Origin: Strix aluco
Taxonomy: Eukaryota > Chordata > Aves > Strigiformes > Strigidae
Assembly: GCF_031877795.1 (NCBI RefSeq)
Contig: NC_133935.1
Span: 72,930,303-72,994,302 of the forward strand
Direction of reading: 5' to 3'
Length of the DNA stretch: 64,000 nt
Under the pieces are notes generated by a model, which was given only the letters and a program-made list of their open reading frames with translations, searched no databases and was not told where the DNA came from. This document shows positions 60,701-64,000 of this stretch, in pieces (the stretch's first letter is position 1; each line of letters begins with the position of its first letter). A program made the position numbers and the translations under genes.

Positions 60701-62770
60701 ACCAGGACTCAAGTTGGGATGTCTTATTGAAAATTCATATCGAAAAAAAAAAAATTAGAGTTCAACAGCTTTGTGTTTGAAAAGAAGCACGGCAAATAAT
60801 TTTCAGTCTTTAATGTGCCTTATTGTTTCTAAATGTAGGTTAAGCGTTTTTTAGCCCTATGATTGGATTTATTACTTATGCATGTTTTGAAAGGAAAAGA
60901 AAGAGGGCTCAGTATTGAGGAGAGTATAAAGCTACACACTTCAGAGGCAAATGGGATCTACCAGACTTGCCTTATGTGGACATGCACGTGCTTGTCCTTT
61001 GGGGCACAAAAAGATTTTTATGGAGCAACCTTAAACATAAATTGGCTGAGTATCATATTGTCTGTGTCCATATAAACCAGAGAGTGGGTGTGCGCAGTCC
61101 TGCCAAACACTTTGATAACCTGAGCTCTCCTTACCAGAGCTTTGTGAAATGAGACAACAGAGTATTTTTTTGTATTTCTGTCTTGTCTTCTAAATGTGTA
61201 GAACAGAATGACTGAATATAATATATATTTGTTGTAATGTTTAAAACATGATTTATACCATACCTGTAAATCTTTATCTCTTCGTTTAGTTAAATGTGAA
61301 TTATTCCCAGGTGATTTCAAAATATAAAGATGCGCAAACCGTTCCTAATACTTCTCTGTAGATCCTGAGTGTGCCGGGCGGGATACATCTCCCTTCTGGG
61401 TTGTTTCCAGCCCAGCTCCTGCCACTGACTTCCACTTTCTGTTTTCAGCAGCATCTCTGCCAGCCTCCCAGCCAAGGGCACTGAATCTGTGCCTTCTCTT
61501 TCTGCTCCCCTGGGGTGCTGTGTCATCCCCACTTCTCCCTACCAGCATCCCTGCAGCCAGGCACACAGCTCGGGCATCACCTTCCACTTTGGTTCCGCCC
61601 AAATCTCGTAGAGTCCGCATGTCCCTTCCCACCGCTGCCAGCTGCCATGGCATCCTGCTTGGGCTTGTCCACATGGCTCAGCACGGGTCACCTCCCAGCC
61701 CCGCATGTTAACCTTGTCACCTCTCCTTACATCTCCCACTCAATCCCCCTCTTATCACCTTAAATAGGAGCTCCTTGCCCTGCTTTCAAAGCCCTTTTGC
61801 AGACAAATCCTCTCATTCAGCAGTGAGATATTGGCTAATCATTGCCACCTTTGTCTCCTGCTTGTTACATTTTCAAACAAGACCCTTTCATCCTATTGAC
61901 ATCCTGATTTTCCTCCTTTGCATCGTTTTTAAACTTTTCCAGTTTCCCTATGTCTATGAAAGGCACTGACAGTGCTCCAGGTGGTGATGTCAGCCCAGAC
62001 CACCTACTTACATTGTGCTTGGACCCAGCCTTGCCTTCTATTTGCACAGCAGCATGTCTGCTGCTCCTGGCTGGGTCTCTAAGCTGCCAGAAAATGTGCA
62101 AAAGAGAGAGGGAAAAAATGTATAAATGATGTAGTGAATGTTCCTCTTCAAGGCTTCTTCAGATCTTGAAAGATCCAGTCCTCCCTTGTATCCCCTCTGC
62201 TTCCTCGCTGCCATCTCTGGCTGAAAGTTTCTACAGCCTTTATGAGACATGAATACAAGCCCAACTTTTAAAAAATAAATTTCTCCTGAGAAACTCTTGC
62301 AAAACAAACCCTCTGGCAGCTAAATCCAGGATCAACACCTTGACAAACTTATTTCTTTGCTCTTACTGAGATCCCTTCTCCACAAATGAAAAAGTGTATT
62401 TTTGATAGAGTACCTGGGGCAAACCAAGGCCAACATCTACATTATGCATGCTTTGTGCATATCATTATTTTCTTATATATGATTTTCTTAAATGTGAAAG
62501 CCTGAGTGATTAGAAGCACAGGCACCCAAAGCAACATGACCGATCTTGCAATGATGCATATATATGTGTACATCCACCAGATCTTTAGAGAAGAAACCCA
62601 ATTCATCTTTTATTCTGCTCGTTTTGTTTTCTAGGCTGAACAGAAGTGCTTTCTCTGTGATTCTAGATACCCATATAATCCCTATACGCAGCACAACAGT
62701 CACATGGTTGAAAATGTTATCACAACTTTTGAGCCCGATAGGAAAAAGAAATGGTGGCAGTCAGAAAATG
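57742..62770 (+). CDS. LAMB4: LAMB4, laminin subunit beta-4 (5' end: signal peptide and first part of laminin N-terminal domain; continues beyond window)
   Basis: Three coding exons join in phase: 57,742-57,775, 58,989-59,146 and 62,635-62,770, giving 109 residues plus one base. The protein starts MRLGLAILLHLM, a hydrophobic secretion signal, then AQDDCDAGSCHP, which opens the laminin N-terminal (domain VI) module. SSTCGMNSPQKYCI and CFLCDSRYPYNPY followed by FEPDRKKKWWQSEN match LAMB4 better than LAMB1 as I know them. Family knowledge: beta chains pair with alpha and gamma chains in secreted laminin trimers, and the N-terminal domain drives network assembly in basement membranes. No break is seen. 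The rest of the LN domain and the EGF-like, coiled-coil and C-terminal parts lie outside the window. LAMB1 is the main alternative. Confidence 0.93.
58989..59146 (+). CDS. LAMB4: LAMB4 second coding exon
   Basis: A 158-bp exon, acceptor CGCTCAG, donor GTTGGT. After two bases completing Met12 it has 52 codons: the end of the signal peptide and the start of the laminin N-terminal domain, with the conserved GDLLLGR and STCG blocks. Confidence 0.95.
59147..62634 (+). other. LAMB4: LAMB4 intron 2 (coding numbering), no other gene seen
   Basis: A 3.5-kb intron with only chance open frames. A slightly C-rich part at 61.36-61.80 kb contains frames up to 109 codons on both strands, without domains or splice support. 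Confidence 0.7.
62635..62770 (+). CDS. LAMB4: LAMB4 third coding exon
   Basis: A 136-bp exon, acceptor TTTTCTAG, donor GTAAGT. Forty-five codons continue the laminin N-terminal domain, with the cysteine pair CFLC and the FEPDRKKKWWQSEN block, and one base is left over, so the next exon must start in phase 1. That exon is beyond the window. Confidence 0.96.
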
Positions 62771-63279
62771 GTAAGTTTCTTTGAGAAAATACTACTGCAA
62801 ACTGTTACTGTGAGATTTCTTTATGTAATTGGCATTCACCACGTTGTCTTCTTGAAGAGATGAAACAAAACTGCATCTATTCTTTGACTGGGTATAACTG
62901 AGTGATTTAAACTTATTTCTGTGTAGCAATATAGGATTTCAGAAATTCAATTTTTCTACAGACAAATTTTAAGCACAATAACTCCAAGAGCTGGCCAGAG
63001 GACCTGCAGCAGTGCTGTGTTATACACACAGCATGCGGCCATGTATTTTTCACAGGGTGTCTGCCTTTCAGGGAAATGTGATTTGTGGCAAAAGGTACAT
63101 TTGCCTACAGATGCATAATGACAGAGTGTGTAAAACACAAATACATTTTTAAAAAAATAGTGCTTGCAGTGTAAAGCACTAATAATTTAGGAAATAATTA
63201 AATAAAGCCTGACTATCAGCACCACTATTGCCAAATGTAATTTTGTCACAAGCTTCTCCGTAGTAGATCTTCATTGATA

Positions 63280-64000
63280 TCATAGAATCATAGAATAGAT
63301 TGGCTTGGAAGGGATCTTTAAAAGGCCATTTAGTCCACCCCCCCTGCAATGAGCAGGCACATCTTCAACTAGATCAGGTTGCTCAGAGCCCCGTCCAGCC
63401 TGACTTTGAATGCTTCCAGGGGTGGGCCCCCTACCACCTCTCTGGACAACCTGTTCCAGTGTTTTACCACCCTCATCATAAAAGATTTCTTCCTTATATC
63501 TAGTCTGAATCTACTCTCTTTTGGTTTAAAACCATTACCCCTTGTCCTATTGCAACAGGCCCTACTAAAAAATTTGTCCCCATCTTATAAGCCCCCTTTA
63601 AGTATTGAAAGGCCACTATAAGGTCTCCCTGGAGCCTTTTCTTCTCCAGGCTGAACAACCCCAACTCTCTCAGCCTGTCCTCATAGGGGAGGTGCTCCAG
63701 TCCCCTGATCATCTTCGTGTCCCTCCTCCATACCTGCTCAAGCAGGTCCATGTCCTTCTTATGTCAGGGGCCCCAGAGCTGGACACAGCACTGCAGGTGG
63801 GGTCTCACCAGAGCAGAGTAGAGGGGAAGAATCATCTCCCTCGACCTGCTGGCCACACTTCTTTTGATGCAGCCCAGGATACGGTTGGCTTTCTGGGCTG
63901 TGAGGGCACATTGTTGGCTCATGTCCATCTTTTCATCCACCAGTACCCCAAGCCCTTCTCCGCAGGGCTGCTCTCAATCTCTTCATTCCCCAGCCTGTAT
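63280..64000 (-). mobile_element. CR1 LINE, antisense, cut by window end
   Basis: On the plus strand it starts with two ATAGAATC-type octamers (63,281-63,297), the terminal repeat of the CR1 3' end, and then reads backwards through the 3' UTR and the end of ORF2. The minus-strand frame at 63,500-63,751 contains [27 protein letters not shown], split here as [15 protein letters not shown] and [13 protein letters not shown], a hallmark of CR1 ORF2 C-termini. The frame breaks near the end, so the copy is inactive. It is much less decayed than the two old CR1 fragments elsewhere in the window. It lies in a LAMB4 intron, antisense to the gene. Confidence 0.95.

Noticed and set aside
63300-63621. 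Plus-strand frames near the right end
   Set aside because: They are antisense to the CR1 element and not genes.
1-64000. CRISPR array, tRNA or rRNA gene, bacterial-type operon or mobile island
   Set aside because: No spaced direct repeats, no recognisable tRNA/rRNA sequence, and the gene structure is vertebrate with introns.

Overview
The window looks like avian nuclear DNA. The right end carries a CR1 LINE with the bird/reptile-type 3' octamer repeat. Genes are split into short exons with GT-AG introns. Two CpG islands stand out from AT-rich, repeat-poor surroundings. I cannot name the species from the sequence.

Layout. (1) At 1-5.1 kb, on the plus strand, are the last two coding exons of a gene I cannot name (2,346-2,410 and 4,348-4,469). 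They encode 61 C-terminal residues with a WD-like motif, and an old, decayed sense CR1 copy lies in the intron between them. (2) From about 5.1 to 20.1 kb I found no exon; 9.0-17.8 kb is clearly GC-richer than its flanks. (3) At 20.2-42.6 kb, on the minus strand, is a complete ERGIC2 gene: 13 coding exons whose reading phases all fit, giving 377 residues, plus a 5' non-coding exon in a CpG island with two NRF1-type sites and an ACGGG pentamer array. (4) A second CpG island at 45.5-46.6 kb has CCAAT and YY1-like motifs and a strong plus-strand donor, but no recognised gene. (5) At 46.6-57.7 kb there is mostly unannotated sequence, with splice-like signals near 55.9-57.1 kb that may be 5' UTR exons of the next gene. 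(6) From 57.7 kb to the end, on the plus strand, is the start of a laminin beta gene, best matched to LAMB4: a signal-peptide exon and the first two exons of the laminin N-terminal domain, continuing past the window. (7) An antisense CR1 element fills 63.28-64.0 kb in a LAMB4 intron.

The genes do not form a pathway. ERGIC2 is a membrane protein of the early secretory route; LAMB4 is a secreted basement-membrane subunit. The order is of interest because the human orthologues lie on different chromosomes (ERGIC2 on 12p11, LAMB4 on 7q31), and the gene converging on ERGIC2 does not look like FAR2, the convergent neighbour in human. I see no CRISPR array, operon, tRNA, rRNA or other unusual system; the window is ordinary vertebrate gene territory with a few local oddities listed in the findings.
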